Of a DNA stretch of 64,000 bases, positions 1 through 11,469 are shown in pieces. Position 1 is the stretch's first letter. The number at the start of each line of letters is the position of its first letter. The position numbers and the translations under genes are program-made. The DNA comes from Prostheceraeus crozeri. Its lineage: Eukaryota > Platyhelminthes > Polycladida > Euryleptidae. The stretch spans positions 372,001-436,000 of the forward strand of contig CAJQUW010004580.1 of the NCBI GenBank assembly GCA_907163375.1, given 5' to 3'. The notes under the pieces were generated by a model, which saw only the letters and a list, made by a program, of their open reading frames with translations, was not told the origin of the DNA and did no database searches.

Positions 1-2940
1 TGACTTGGCTCGTGGTTGTCAAAGCTAGGAAGAAGCTGTCTGTATCACCTCCTACTAATTCCACACGTTGGAGAAGTGGACATGTATTAAAAGTGTGGTA
101 AAATAACTTATACATTTCTAACTTGGAGTGATCCAAGACAGCTTGACTGACATAAATGGGCTTACAAATGTCTACTTTAGATTTTAACATTTTAAAACCA
201 GTGATGTCTTCGGAAATGACATCATGGTGGCAAAACAACGGCGAGCGACATAACTTGATACTCGTTTCCGGATCAGTTACGATGCGATAGTCCATGCGCT
301 TTCTTACATCTTCCATGGTTTTACCAAAGAGGGCATTATTCTTAAATTTAAAGAAGTCCTTTTCGAAAGATTCTTCGATTCAGCCCGTTTCTTGCTATTA
401 AATTCTATATACGGTTTTAGAAAGGGCTTCTGCCTAAACTGGATAGCGCGATGGACTTTATCAAGTTGCATCCCCATACCTAGATAGAATTTGAGGATGG
501 AATAGTGAACGATGTAATGCTGCTTGTTCAATTGGGTGAGCAACAACTTCCTAGTGGCTTTATACTTTAAGTCATTTTCCGCCTCATATTTCTTATTGTG
601 TTCTTCCATAAAGGGAGAGAACATATCTGGACTGACTATGCCAGATTCGGGTGCGAGAGGAAAATCAACGGTCATATCCTTAATGCAGTCTGGATAGATG
701 ATGTCGACTTCAAATAAATAACCTATGTCGGCCTCATCATTCAGTGCCATAATGTGTGCTGGATTGGAGAAGTGTTCAATGTCATGGGGCTCTACCCATT
801 GGAAGTCAGACTGTGGCAAAGGCTTGGAGAGTGCACTCCCATACAAATTATTTTGGTCTATGTACATTAAATGCGTGGTCGATCCTATGTCTTGGGTGCT
901 GTTGACAACATGTTTGTTAACAAATGTTAAGCCACCCCCAATACCACGTTCAAATAACGTATACATTTCTGCATCTTGCAGTAAATGAATGCTCTCTTTC
1001 GTCATCTTGAAGGCTGACTGATAGGTCAGACCCGGCAGACTAACAAAATGGACAAGGCGTCCTGTTCTAATGTAACTTTCCTATAAGTCTCAAACACGTC
1101 AGCCAACAGATAGACGTCTAATTTGAAGTAGGCAAGCATGTAGTCACCAAACGTGCGACATCTAAATTCTAACCATGCTTGCTCTGCATGCCTATAATCA
1201 TCCAGCGACCAGTCCTCACCCGTCAAATCATTTTTAAATTTATCGATGGACGGAAGGGATGTCTCCTTCAATGTATCCATTGAACTAAAATAACTATAAG
1301 GAAACACCCCTTTCCGTCGTATCAGACTGTCACTTATGTTGGGATAGTCTTTCTTTAAATGTTGAGTGAGGGGAAGTGTTTCTAAATTATTAGCCAACGC
1401 GGCTAAGGAAGAAGACATAAACTGGAAACTGTCTAGAAACTTTATGTCATAGAAGACAGGCTTCCCCTCCTTCGTCTCATCGACCTGGACTTTAGCAGTG
1501 ATGCACATAAATTTTTCCTTACTTTGTGCAATCACTTTGGATGACCAGGATTTCATTTTACCAAATCCATGGCGAATGATGATGTGAGCATTATAACATT
1601 TGAAGTTATGAAAGATGACGGGGAGCGTTCGCCGTTTGAGCCTAAGTTTCATATTGCATTTACTGCATAAGGCAGACCTAAATTTACCACTGAGATAGCA
1701 ATGGTCCCTCACTTTCTTATGTTGCTGATCATCAAAGGATGAACAGCAGCGGGGACATTCCGTGGTCTTATCAAATTTGATTTTATCGGCTTCTGTGAAG
1801 CACATGGGTTTCCTAGTTAGCTCCGTTTCATAGCGTTGATGAAAACGGGCTTTCCTATCTAAAAAGTTGAGGAAGTTTTCAACGAACTCCTCGCCTTGCC
1901 ACACATGCATCTTATTTTGATTCCTGTAATATGGATGGCAAACTTCATAGCAGGCAATGGCTGCTGGCTCATGACTTAGGTCTTCTTGTTCAATATAACA
2001 TTCAATGTCCGCATAGATGGTACATATGGGACTGAGCTCATTGCCGTTTTCCTCATATCTATAAAATTTATCTTTGGGCATGACTTCCATTTGAAGTTTA
2101 CCCCGAGAGCACCACTCGTAATGCTGTTCGAAAAATGGTTTTGACCTTAAGCGCCGTGTGCAGCGATCACAGTAATAATGTTTGTTATCATAACTTTGCT
2201 GGTGATACAATCTAGAAATTTTGGGAATGCCACAATAATGCCATTCTGGGTGGTTGTCGCTATAGACTAGGAGGATATTGACAACCCTGTCGAAGTTACT
2301 TTGGCAGTTGTTATACCTAACGCCCTTCAGACCTTTTTCCCAGAGATGGATGACAATCTTAATATTGTTGAGTTTTTCAAATTGGGCGATGCCTTTAAAA
2401 TCTAATATGTTGACATCTAACCCATCAAACTTAAGCTCATCCTCCCATTCACAATACTTGGTGACTCTTTGACGATGCTTACCTACATCATTATAGTGAA
2501 GAATGGAGAGGACGGCATACTTGAAACACTGGGACTGACATTCTACATTGATGACAGCCTTTTTGTCAGCCAGTGCTTTGGGGAGGGTGAAACAACCGCT
2601 CCCTTGTAAATTTTCTAAAAGATTTATTTTGATGTCTACCTTCTCTATCCCATCAAAGACCAGACCGCTGTCTCTTTCATTAAATTTATTTAAGTTGCTG
2701 ACGAGATAGGTCGCATGTCTCTCTATCTACTCGTTTACATCACCTATGAGATCAGCAGCACAGGAGGCTATCCTAATGGTCACAGTGGACTCTACTTCTC
2801 CCGTGCTACTGTCTACCTTATTGAAACGAGCAGTGAGATAGAACATGCCCTTAAGTAAAAATCTATCTAAGCTCGCCAACATTTGATGAATTAAGCCTAT
2901 AATTTTCATCAAGAAAGGATGAATGTCTTGCACAGCTTCA
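1..2940 (-). pseudogene. Polinton-like protein-primed B-family DNA polymerase, fossil copy
   Basis: This is a decayed polymerase gene of the Polinton/adintovirus-like class, read on the minus strand and running off the left edge. Parts seen in order: an N-terminal region at about 2220-2940 of the kind that precedes the polymerase in arthropod elements; a Cys/His finger near 2120-2170 (CDRC...H); exonuclease motif I (YADIECY) near 2006; a second cysteine cluster near 1740-1770; exonuclease motif III (YFKLDVYLLADVF) near 1070-1115; a palm-region motif (LYGSAL) near 830-855; and a motif-C-like GDTDS close to position 30. In the family this enzyme copies the element's own linear DNA from a protein primer. 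The copy is broken, with a handful of breaks, and looks moderately old. It shares its strand with the C2H2 gene just upstream. Confidence 0.85.
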
Positions 2941-3024
2941 GAGCTTTCTAACTGATAATCGCGAACGAGCCTCTCAAGGTAAAACTTGCTCAGCCTTAGA
3001 GTGACGTTGTTGTCAGTGTAAAGC

Positions 3025-4315
3025 TCAGTGGGATGAGTGTGACAGAGTGTGTGAAGAAAGAAAAAACTCTGTAGGAAAGGTCTTCTGACACGAAGAACAG
3101 GAAAAGCCGACGTGCGATGAAGGATGCTTCCTACCTGTTGTTGTCGGTGGTTGCCTCACACTGCCACAGGAACCGCCTTCGATGTGGACTCGCAAGTTGG
3201 CGCTGTTGTAGAACGTGCGTCCACAACCTTCACACTTGGGCCGTTGAGGGATCGGTCGGCGCTTTCCTCCCCTGCAGGCACGCCCAGCGGTGTGACGTCT
3301 CAAACTGTAGGCTGAGGCGAAGCGCCTGTCACACCGCTGGCATTGAAAGTCCTCCTTCTTTTCGACTTCCATCTCCCTCTCCTCTCCCACTATCTCTAAC
3401 TCCTCCTGCTCCAGCAATCTCTCCACCGACTTGACGGAGAGGAGAGGGAGGTCGACCGCTGAAGGTGGTGGTGGTGATGCTGGGATGACGATGGGACGGG
3501 AGGGAACGTCACCGTCCAGGAGGTAGGCCGCCAAATCTGTTGTGAAAAAGAGAAAAGAGATTAGTAACATGATCAACATTTAAAGTTTGAAGTCTTAGCC
3601 CCCCTTTTCCCAATCACGATTACTTACCATCTAAGGGCTGTAACTCCGGCAGCAAGGATGGGCGCGGAGGAGGCAGAAGTGGGACACGAGCCGAGGGTGG
3701 AATGGTCCTGGGCTTCGGTGTCGGAGGGACGTGATGGCGAGGAGCAGGGACTGGAACAGGGACTGGCACAGGGACTGGCGCAGGGACGGGTGCAGGTACC
3801 GGAGCTGGTGGCGGTGGAGGTGGGGCGATAACGATGCCCGAGAAAGGGGTCGCAGCTTGGGCGGAGGTAGGTGAGCGGGAAGGTAGGGCCGGAAATTCCT
3901 CGCGGCTTCCTTCCACTTCTCCTGCCTTGCTAAATCTGTAGAGAGAAATAAGAGATCAGATAATGAGACAAGGATGATGCAGAATTTCTGAAACATTATA
4001 AACATAAAATGCTAAAGATACTTACACTTGCCAAGCAGCTCATAGGCTTCCCCGATTGCTCCTTGGGGGACGGGTTCCCCATTACGAATGCATTCATGTA
4101 CTGAAAAAGAATGACAGCAAAGATAAGCAGAGGTAAAATTTGGATTCGGTTTAAACATGAACAAAATAAGGGAGGGGCTGTTGATTTTAATGAGGATGTC
4201 TACCCTAATGATGTTAGTAATAGAGTCAACCTTGTTACAAATACTCACATTGCTCGATGGTGGCTTTCTCCATCTCAGCAGCAATTCGATAGTTCTCAAT
4301 TTTTGCGAATTCCAT
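3025..4315 (-). CDS. Spliced proline-rich C2H2 zinc-finger gene of the Polinton-like element (provisional)
   Basis: I infer a multi-exon gene on the minus strand. The last exon (about 3536-3025) encodes three C2H2-like fingers: CQRC..., CEGC..., and CSSC...H...H at the C-terminus. The exon before it (about 3935-3628) has a long run of alternating proline with alanine or valine. Shorter exons lie at about 4100-4026 and 4315-4249, the latter starting at an ATG. All borders look canonical (GTAAGT, GTGAGT, pyrimidine tract-CAG). Coding phase does not run cleanly through every exon I infer, so this is a provisional model of a gene that may be decayed. The zinc fingers suggest nucleic-acid binding; the real function is unknown. 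Its position next to the polymerase on the same strand suggests it belongs to the same element, but it could be a host gene. Confidence 0.5.
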
Positions 4316-4449
4316 TTTTGTCCGATTACAGACAGCAGATTATGTTAGTAGATTTCAATCACTGAAAAGGAAAGATGAAAATCGTTTCATTTGCCTAGTC
4401 AACGTTTGGGAACAATCATTGAAGTGACATCTAATGAGTTACATCTCAC

Positions 4450-4780
4450 TCTACTCCATATCATAAAGACTAACCTTTGTCGAGTGGCTGAAGTACTCTG
4501 ACCTGGCGAGAGAAAGCGTCACGTTGAGTATGAAGTCGAACGCCCAACATGAGCAACGGCTCAGAGGTTTCGGTCTAACAAACGACGAACAACCCGTGCA
4601 ACGCAATCCCTCCACGGCAGTACCCGCCGTCCCGAAGGAACGCTCGAGCAAAGGAGGTATTACAGCGATGATATGTTTTATGAGCAGAAGATGTGATAGC
4701 AAGAGACTATTCAACTTGATAGCAAGTCAAAACAACCTGATAGCAGGAGCTCACCGACACTCACCTTGTGAAAAATAAAT
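4450..4780 (+). repeat. Copy 1 of a diverged ~350-bp leader repeat
   Basis: The stretch holding cacgttgag, cgcccaacatgag, ggtttcggtctaa and ccgccgtcccgaaggaac recurs at about 6760-6930, and in weaker form at about 6410-6590. Here it covers most of the inferred first intron of the minus-strand transcript. The three copies are in the same orientation. Confidence 0.6.
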
Positions 4781-4813
4781 GTGAAGGACAGAGCTGGTGC
4801 ACTGCCTTTTATA
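4766..4813 (-). promoter_or_regulatory. TATA/initiator core promoter and first splice donor of the minus-strand unit
   Basis: On the minus strand TATAAAAGG lies at 4813-4805. An initiator-like CTTCACA lies about 30 nt downstream (4786-4780), which is the normal animal TATA-to-start spacing. A consensus donor (AAG|GTGAGT) follows at about 4766, and a matching acceptor (CTTTTCAG) lies at about 4362, just before the ATG exon at 4315. This suggests a short untranslated leader exon and a ~400-nt first intron for the zinc-finger transcript. No expression evidence is available. Confidence 0.5.
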
Positions 4814-4952
4814 AGATTTTCCTAAGCGGTGAATGGATCAGACCTCTCGTCCAATCACAGACAAGCTAGAGTTCCCGATGTGCGTACGCACATTTGTAAC
4901 GCGTTATTGAAATCGTGTTAGGCAAAAATGTTGTTTAGCAATAGACTCAACC

Positions 4953-5378
4953 ATGGCACCTGAAGTCAATACATTGAAACATGGTGATTGTACGATTCGT
5001 TTTCATCAAGAGTGCTTCGGAGGCTTAATACAAGATTACATCCTTGAGTTTCAAAGGGAGGAGACAGAATTGGAAGCATGTTTAGACTACACACGAGAAA
5101 TATTTATGGAGTTGATATCTTACTTCAAAGACAGTCTGATCAAGGCTCACTTAATTGCACATGTCAATTACATTCATTTTCCACATGGTGAAGTAGCGGA
5201 AAGTGTTGATTTTCAATTTCTTTCCTACGGACAAAAATATGTTACTGATGCTTCTGAGTTTTATGGACGACATCTGCGGAAGATTGTTTCTCGGATGGAC
5301 AACTTTCATGGTTACGGCAATCATTTGCTTCTGAATAAAATAAACCATATTGTCATCAATATCATATTGTTTCAATGA
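4953..5378 (+). CDS. 141-residue ORF related to the polymerase-preceding N-terminal domain
   Basis: This ORF starts at the ATG at 4953 and runs in the opposite direction to the polymerase and zinc-finger genes; the minus-strand promoter lies about 140 bp away. It reads as a compact alpha/beta domain: an acidic N-terminal half, then a hydrophobic segment (HLIAHVNYIHFP), and a C-terminal RMDNFHGYGN...LLNKI...I. The C-terminal pattern resembles the domain that in arthropod Polinton-like polymerases precedes the finger and catalytic regions (aromatic/GSG-type turn followed by an I-x-I strand), and the same pattern can be seen at about 2600-2900 in the polymerase fossil. So it may be a stand-alone relative of that domain. 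Function is unknown. It ends just before a likely AATAAA signal at 5396. Confidence 0.5.
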   Translation: MAPEVNTLKHGDCTIRFHQECFGGLIQDYILEFQREETELEACLDYTREIFMELISYFKDSLIKAHLIAHVNYIHFPHGEVAESVDFQFLSYGQKYVTDASEFYGRHLRKIVSRMDNFHGYGNHLLLNKINHIVINIILFQ

Positions 5379-5694
5379 TGTTAAATCAAAGACCAAATAA
5401 AGTATTTTTTTCATGACATTTGTGTTGTGCTTAACTTTCTAGTGCTGTTGTGAACACTGTTTTCATATAACATTCTAAACTCTCATTGCAGTAGAAAACT
5501 GCTTTTATTAAACCTGATGAAGCTAATCTAACAGTCATGAAGTTTGAATTTTCTAATAAGGGAACATTTGCCAACTGTCTCCAATAAAACTTTCTAACAC
5601 TGTGAAAGTAAGTTACAAGACAATCTACACTGTGCAGTAAAACCTTTTCGATAAAACTTTATAGTGCTGTGATGAGTTCGGTCAGTCATATAAC

Positions 5695-6205
5695 GTCAAT
5701 GATCAAACTTTATTTTCACAAACGTGCGTCGCGGTAAATTATTTGACTACACTAACTTTGCAAACCATGATACATTTTCTGACGACACTCACGAATAAAC
5801 GTCAATGATCAAACTTTATTTTCACAAACATGTGTCGCAGTAATACTAGTTGACTACACTAACCCTTGCAATTCATGACACTTGTGTTTCGCAAAACTTC
5901 AATGATCAAATTTTATTTTCACAAACATGTGTCGCAGTAATACTGGTTGACTACACTAGCACTTACATTTTATGACATGTGTGTTTCATAAAACGTCATG
6001 ATCAAATTTTATTTTCACAAACATGTGTCGCAGTAATACTAGTTGACTACACTAACTTTGCAAACCATGATGCACTTTCTGATGACACTCACGAATAAAC
6101 TTCGATGATCAAACTTTACTTTCTCAAACGTGCGTCGCGGTTAACTATTTGACTAAACTTTGCTTTTGCAAACCATGATACACTTTCTGACGACACTGAC
6201 AAGAG
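5695..6205 (+). repeat. Five-copy tandem repeat with alternating 97/106-bp units
   Basis: Units beginning near g/ttcaatgatcaaa start at 5695, 5801, 5898, 5995 and 6101. Each has a core of ttttcacaaacgtgcgtcgcggtaa or acatgtgtcgcagtaat followed by ttgactacac. Outer units end in a caaaccatgatacattttctgacgacactcacgaataaac-type tail; the two inner units have a shorter tgacatgtgtgtttc tail. No gene is visible; this is a small minisatellite beside the fossil element. Confidence 0.8.
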
Positions 6206-6960
6206 CTTGTTCACTAGCGAAGAGAGAAGTCTGATGTGTTGCGTGTGGCGCATGAATGTCCTCCCGTTTCAACCCTTCATCATTTCGTCTCTGTGATAGA
6301 GACAAGAAGAACTGATGGTTCATTCTCGCATGGTTGCCCAACTGTCGGGAGAAAAGTGCAATGGAGATTTTATGAGGTAACCAGTGGCAGATAGCTAAAT
6401 GTCGCCCTGGCAGTCAGAGTACAACGTTGAGACGAAAGGCAACCACTTGCAAACATGACGCAGAGAGGTTTCACAAGGATTACCATTGCCAACGTCCCGT
6501 GCAGTACTCATCGCTACGGACTTCACCACTGTCTCGAAAGAACGCCCGCCCACAGGAAGTATCACACCGAAAATCTCCGTGACTTGCACCGTCCATGACT
6601 TGATCGCCAGACATGAAAACCGGTGGAGTTATTTACAGGAGGTTGGTAAGTCGTTGCTTTGATCAGCTTGATAGCAAGCCGTAGAGAGCTTGATTCACCA
6701 GCGTTTTGCAATGGAGATGTTTAGAGGCCACCCATGACAAGATAGCTAAGACTCAACCGATTGGCGTTCATAGTGCTACGTTGAGAACTGTGTCAAATGC
6801 CCAACATGAGACATTAGTTGCCCCAGCGGTTTCGGTCTAAACTATGACACACTCCCTTGCCACACTTATCACTACGGCATCGTCCGCCGTCCCGAAGGAA
6901 CACCCTGTCAGTGGAATATTACAGCAAAACTCTCCGTGTCTTGCTTGCTTTCAGTGAAAA
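6190..6960 (+). repeat. Copies 2 and 3 of the ~350-bp leader repeat
   Basis: Two neighbouring units start with caatggagat at 6359 and 6710 (spacing 351 bp). Each then has a cagatagctaa-type block, acgttgag, a gaaggaac or gaaagaac block, and an ATTACAGC or ATCACACC block. Copy 3 is closest to copy 1 at 4450-4780. No convincing ORF runs through them. They look like duplicated pieces of the element's leader/intron or terminal region. Confidence 0.55.
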
Positions 6961-7490
6961 GTTGCTTATACCATGAGAAGACTGGCTCAGACATCATTAA
7001 AAATCCTTTCATTGACTTCAGCAGAGTCGAAAACCCCAGAAAACCTCCAAAACTAGTGAATTTTAATTTTTTGACTTTTTAGCACTACTTATGAAATTTT
7101 ATAAGTAGTCTATCACTTAGGGCAGGTCAATAGCAACCGAACCTTTTTAGAATCAAGTCAAACAGACTTGTAAAAGCAAAGTTACAAGCCTTTAAAGTTT
7201 TGGAGTCTTTTATGGCCTGGAGACGAAGGCCATCTCCTGGCGAACCTTTAAGTCTGACGCCTTAGCTGACTTCAGCAATGAAATTTTCTAAGTCGGTTTC
7301 TTACAAAAACCCGGAATTTGAATTGTTCGAAGCTATCATCGGAGCTCCGGAGTTCACCTACCCCAACCCAGTCGGGAGGAGAACTGATTTCCACAAGCAG
7401 AGTTTCCACTTATATAGTGTGTGGCGATCAGCTGATGACGTAATAGCCATCATCCAAACACCAAAAACCCGTCCATCTCCGGTTCTAGTG

Positions 7491-8160
7491 CTCCGATTGA
7501 GCTGGAAATACACCATTTCCATGTAGAATTTGACGCTGAATACGAATCTGCCCTCCATTTTCCCATCCGATGCTTCGGTTTGGCTCTACAGTAGGCAGCC
7601 ATCGCAAAAAATTCTAACTCGTTTTTCCGAAAAATGTTGAAAATTTTTTCTCTCCGATGGCTTTCAAATTTACCATGCCGAAGCAGAATTTGACGCTGAT
7701 TCCAAATCTGGTCTCTGATTTCCCGTCCGAGGCTTGCTTCACCCGCTAGAGCGATTTTCATAAACATTCTAACTCTGTCGTTTTTTCGTCAATGTCCCAA
7801 AATTTCAATAACATCTCACCTATAAACGAAGGCAGATACGAACAAGCCATGTTTTCCACTGAATTTGTCTCACTCCCAGCTTTCAAACGAGCTATTGCAC
7901 GACTTTCTACGATGTCTACAACCAAAGTTGGAAGATCGTTGCCGAGGGGGGGGGGGCAGAACTTTTTCTCTCCGATTGAGTTGGGAAGAAGTTCCTAGAC
8001 CCAATTTTGACCAAAACGTCCGAATTTGCACTCCATTTTCCCATCCGAGGTCTCCTTCTGCCCGAAAAACGACTTTTCTCATCCCAAAACCTCCAACACC
8101 TGCCTTTTCCAACTCTGACGGTTTCCTGCCATTTTCCTCCCTAAACCCAAAAAATTAGTC
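7491..8160 (+). repeat. Diverged ~160-bp tandem repeat array
   Basis: Blocks opening with ctccgattgagctgg or ctccgatggctttc recur at 7491, 7653 and 7972. Each is followed by an agaatttgacgctga- or aatttgcactcc-type block, then tttcccatccgagg and a cgattttcat or cgacttttctcat block. Units are only moderately similar, so the array is old. Frames open through it by chance and show no known domain. It carries a run of nine or ten G around 7946. Confidence 0.55.
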
Positions 8161-8275
8161 CAAACTGAGCTTTCCACTGCATTTGTCTCACTCTTAGCTT
8201 TCAAATGAGCTATTGCACGACTTTGTACGATGTCTACAAACAAAGTTGGAAGTTTGGCAGGAGGGGGGGGCGGTT
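7855..8275 (+). repeat. Direct repeat pair, ~85 bp, spaced ~320 bp
   Basis: A block from tttccactg(a/c)atttgtctcac through gatgtctacaa(c/a)caaagttggaag occurs at about 7855-7934 and again at about 8171-8250, each followed by a poly-G run. The pair overlaps the 160-bp array and shows that the array was further duplicated as a larger unit. Nothing else is recognisable from 8280 to 8980. Confidence 0.65.
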
Positions 8276-8979
8276 TTCTCCTCACGGACCCATTCCTCCC
8301 AACATATCCTTGGCCACCTCCCTCACCTTCCTTCCCGAGGGGGGGGCTGAGTCAGCCTGATGACTCATCCTTTCACATTTTGGGCTTGAATTTGCCACGG
8401 GGTTACTACTAACGATATACATGTACAACCATAGCCAGGCCCTGTACATTACAATGAAACAAACCAACTGCATGATCACAAGTAAAGACGTGGTTCATTT
8501 TTCTGTTCAGGAAAGTCATTTATAGTCATGCTTTTGGTGAATTGTAGGTGAACTTTACTCCTTTTTAATCATCCAAAAATGAAGCAATTGGTTTTCATTT
8601 GTATTATTCCTATGTAGCATGCGCTCTTCAGGTCTAATAATCAACTGACGTATGATAATGCAATAATGTCTAATTGAAAGAATTGTATCAGCAGATCTTA
8701 TTTACAACTGCGTTTTACAAAACATCTGAAAAATTAGAATGCTATTTGTTGCAATTTGGAAGTTGTGTTTAGACATATATAAAAATGTCTTGATTTGTTG
8801 TTAAAATGCGTTTTAGTTCTGTAATTACTAAAATGAAGCAATGAAAAGGAATATTTGTTGCTCGCTTACAAATATTTTTAAATTCATGCAATATCAGCTG
8901 ATTTACAATGGCCTCAGTACACATAAGGTAAAAGTACGTCTATTTCCTACCTAGCCCTTTATAATATTAAATCTCTTTG

Positions 8980-10400
8980 CCTTGATGACACCTTAACGAA
9001 GAATTTCTCCGAGCCTACACTTTGGCAGGAATATTCCTTTGCCCCTGATGGTGAAGCTGAACAGTCAGATTGGCAAGTTGAAGTCAGTGTCGCTGGAATT
9101 GAAGATTGTCTTTTTGGACTAAAGACAAATAAATCAGTCGGTAATGACGATCATCATCCACGCCTTGTTAAAGCAGCTCGAGACGTTCTGGTACCACCCC
9201 TCACTCATCTGATTTGCCTATCAGTCCTAACAAGAAGTGTTCCATCCATGTGGAAATTAGCTGATGTGACTCCGTTGCCATAAACTGCGCGTGCAAAACA
9301 ATCCACGAGTTCCGGCCTATGTCTAAACTACCTATTTTTGCTAAAGTCCTTGAATCCTGTGTATTGAAGTTCGTCAAACCAAAGTTATTGAGTGTCTATG
9401 TTCCCAACAGCTTCGGCTTCAAACCTAGTACTTCGACTCTTCATGTCCACATTTCCATTCATGAATTAACTATCAATTTCGATAAGCCCAGCAATAGTGA
9501 TGTTACAATGCTAAGCTTTGCCATAACGAAAGCTTTTGACTCTCTAAATCACTGTTGTCTTGTGAGAACTTTGCAACGGGGAAATTTACCCTCCTCATTT
9601 ATCCAATGGTGTGTCAGCTATCTAAAGGACCGCCGTCATAGAGTTGTGCTGGACTCCAACATAAAGATTGATGAATCAGGTGCCATTTCTGAAGTGCTAC
9701 AAGGCTATATTATTTTGCCTTTCTTTTTTGCAGCTCATATGGGCTCTTTCCAATCGTCCAATTCAAATAATTTCATGTTCAAGAACGCGGATGACATTAT
9801 CACTTTGATTCCCAATGAGCAAATGTCCAATGTTGAATATTGTTTTGAGGATGAAATTAGGCATGTAAAAGATTGGTGCGAACAAAATGGTCTGACATTG
9901 AACGAAAAAAAGACTCAAATCATATTGGTCAAGAAAACATCCCTACTATATCAATGTCTATATCATCATTTAAAATTGTAGAATCTATGAAAGTTCTTGG
10001 CGTTACTTATGACCACCACTTATCTTGGGATTTACATGCTGATAACCAATGCAAGAAAGCTGGAAGGCATCTGTTTTTGATGCGAACCTTATGTAAACTT
10101 TTAGCAAGTGAAGATCTGATTTGTATTTACAAACATTTTGTCTTACCTTCCTGGAATATTGTGACCCTTTATTCATTGGTTTGATTGACAAAAATTCCGA
10201 GAAATTAGAGAAGATTCAAAGGCGATATCATCACATAATATGTGGTCTTCATTGTGATTGCGTAGAATTTCCTACCCTCGCCTCAAGAAGAAAAAATCAG
10301 TCACTGAAATTATTTTCGGCTATGTCTGACGCCAATCATGCTCTTCATACATTGCTTCCTCTAGCGCTGCGATATGAGATGTCCTTGTGCAAAACATAAA
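8980..10400 (+). mobile_element. Dead Jockey/CR1-type LINE, reverse-transcriptase region
   Basis: Translated pieces on the plus strand give a non-LTR reverse transcriptase. From about 9085 there is a KTNKSVGND...PPLTHL...WK.ADVTPLP block, followed by an in-frame TAA at about 9283 just before the RPMSKLP-type block. The 9319-9981 ORF holds a degenerate motif A (ITKAFDSLNH; the usual first Asp of DxxKAFD is changed) and the catalytic box changed from YADD to NADD. The frame shifts at about 9940-9975 into 9873-10184, and again at about 10150 into 10121-10399. That last piece carries the C-terminal RRYHHIIC...DC block, which is also present in the LINE at 33 kb. The 5' part and endonuclease are missing. 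The enzyme would have made cDNA by target-primed reverse transcription; this copy cannot. Confidence 0.85.
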
Positions 10401-10429
10401 GAAGATTTAATTCATATATACCACACTGT

Positions 10430-11460
10430 ACATCATTATACAATGATACCTTGACTTAATACACGATTTGCGGGTTCTTCACCGTCTGTGAATATCTTAC
10501 ACAGTACATCATCATTAACTTTGAAATTTATCGATGTATCGTCTCGTAATTGGATCAATTGTTGCTGTAAACTATCACAAAGCATCTTCTGTACTGTCTG
10601 ATTTTCATTCTGATAATGAACGAGTATTATCTTATATGTATTATAAAAATGTGTCTATTGGCAGGCATACATTTTGATGGCTGACGGTATAGCTGGCAAA
10701 GTAAATCGCTAATAAAAAATGCAAATGCATGCCTATCTACGCGTATGTAATTTTTCCAAGATTTTATTCGACTCCAAATTTGCCGGTTCGCTGGTTTCTA
10801 GTGTGTATAAATGGCAGATTGCGGACTAATTCAGACTTAGGTCCGAGATTCCGCGATTATATTTTGAAGATGATATAATCCACATTTTTTGTTAGTTTAA
10901 AAACATATCTTCAGTTTTTATTCAATTACCTAATAAAATAATATTTTATATGTCTGATATTCCTTGAAAGAATATAAAAATATATTGCACTGTAATTAGG
11001 CCCCTATGATTTCTCTTGGCCGAGCAGTTTAAATCAAAGATATCTGTTTTAGTATTCGATCGGTAGCGACAGCACTATGGATGCCACTGCGTTTCCTAAA
11101 TTTCTTTAATGTGAATGATTTATTCTCATACAGAGCGCCTTCATATGCGTTGGAATACGTTGACGACGCATCCCCAAGTTCTCGAGTCCCTGTCATCGTG
11201 ACTTATCTAGTACTTGCATTCGAATCGTTATCACGTAGGTACACATGGGCCGCGATATCATTCATTTCAACTTTAGCAAACAAGACTGAGTCTATAGGCC
11301 TATGACATGCCAATTGCATGCCTCCTCTGCTAGACACAATTGTAAAAATTAAACGCCAGGTCTACAGTAAGCACTACAATCACTACATTCTTTCAGTTAC
11401 TTGAAAAAAGTATCAGATATCGTTACTGCTCGATCGCGAAATCTCGATCTCGGAAGGTTG
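10430..11460. other. AT-rich interval with no recognisable gene
   Basis: I see no coding homology, RNA gene or transposon end here. The short open frame at 11081-11305 has no recognisable motif and is probably chance. Confidence 0.5.
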
Positions 11461-11469
11461 ACAACATCA

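Noticed and set aside
725-988. Plus-strand 87-residue ORF
   Set aside because: Lies entirely opposite the polymerase palm region and shows no motif; an antisense shadow.
3117-3434. Plus-strand ORFs opposite the zinc-finger exon
   Set aside because: Cysteine-rich only because they mirror the C2H2 coding strand; no independent support.
7358-8480. Several ORFs on both strands with proline/glycine-rich ends
   Set aside because: They follow the diverged tandem repeats and poly-G runs; no conserved domain.
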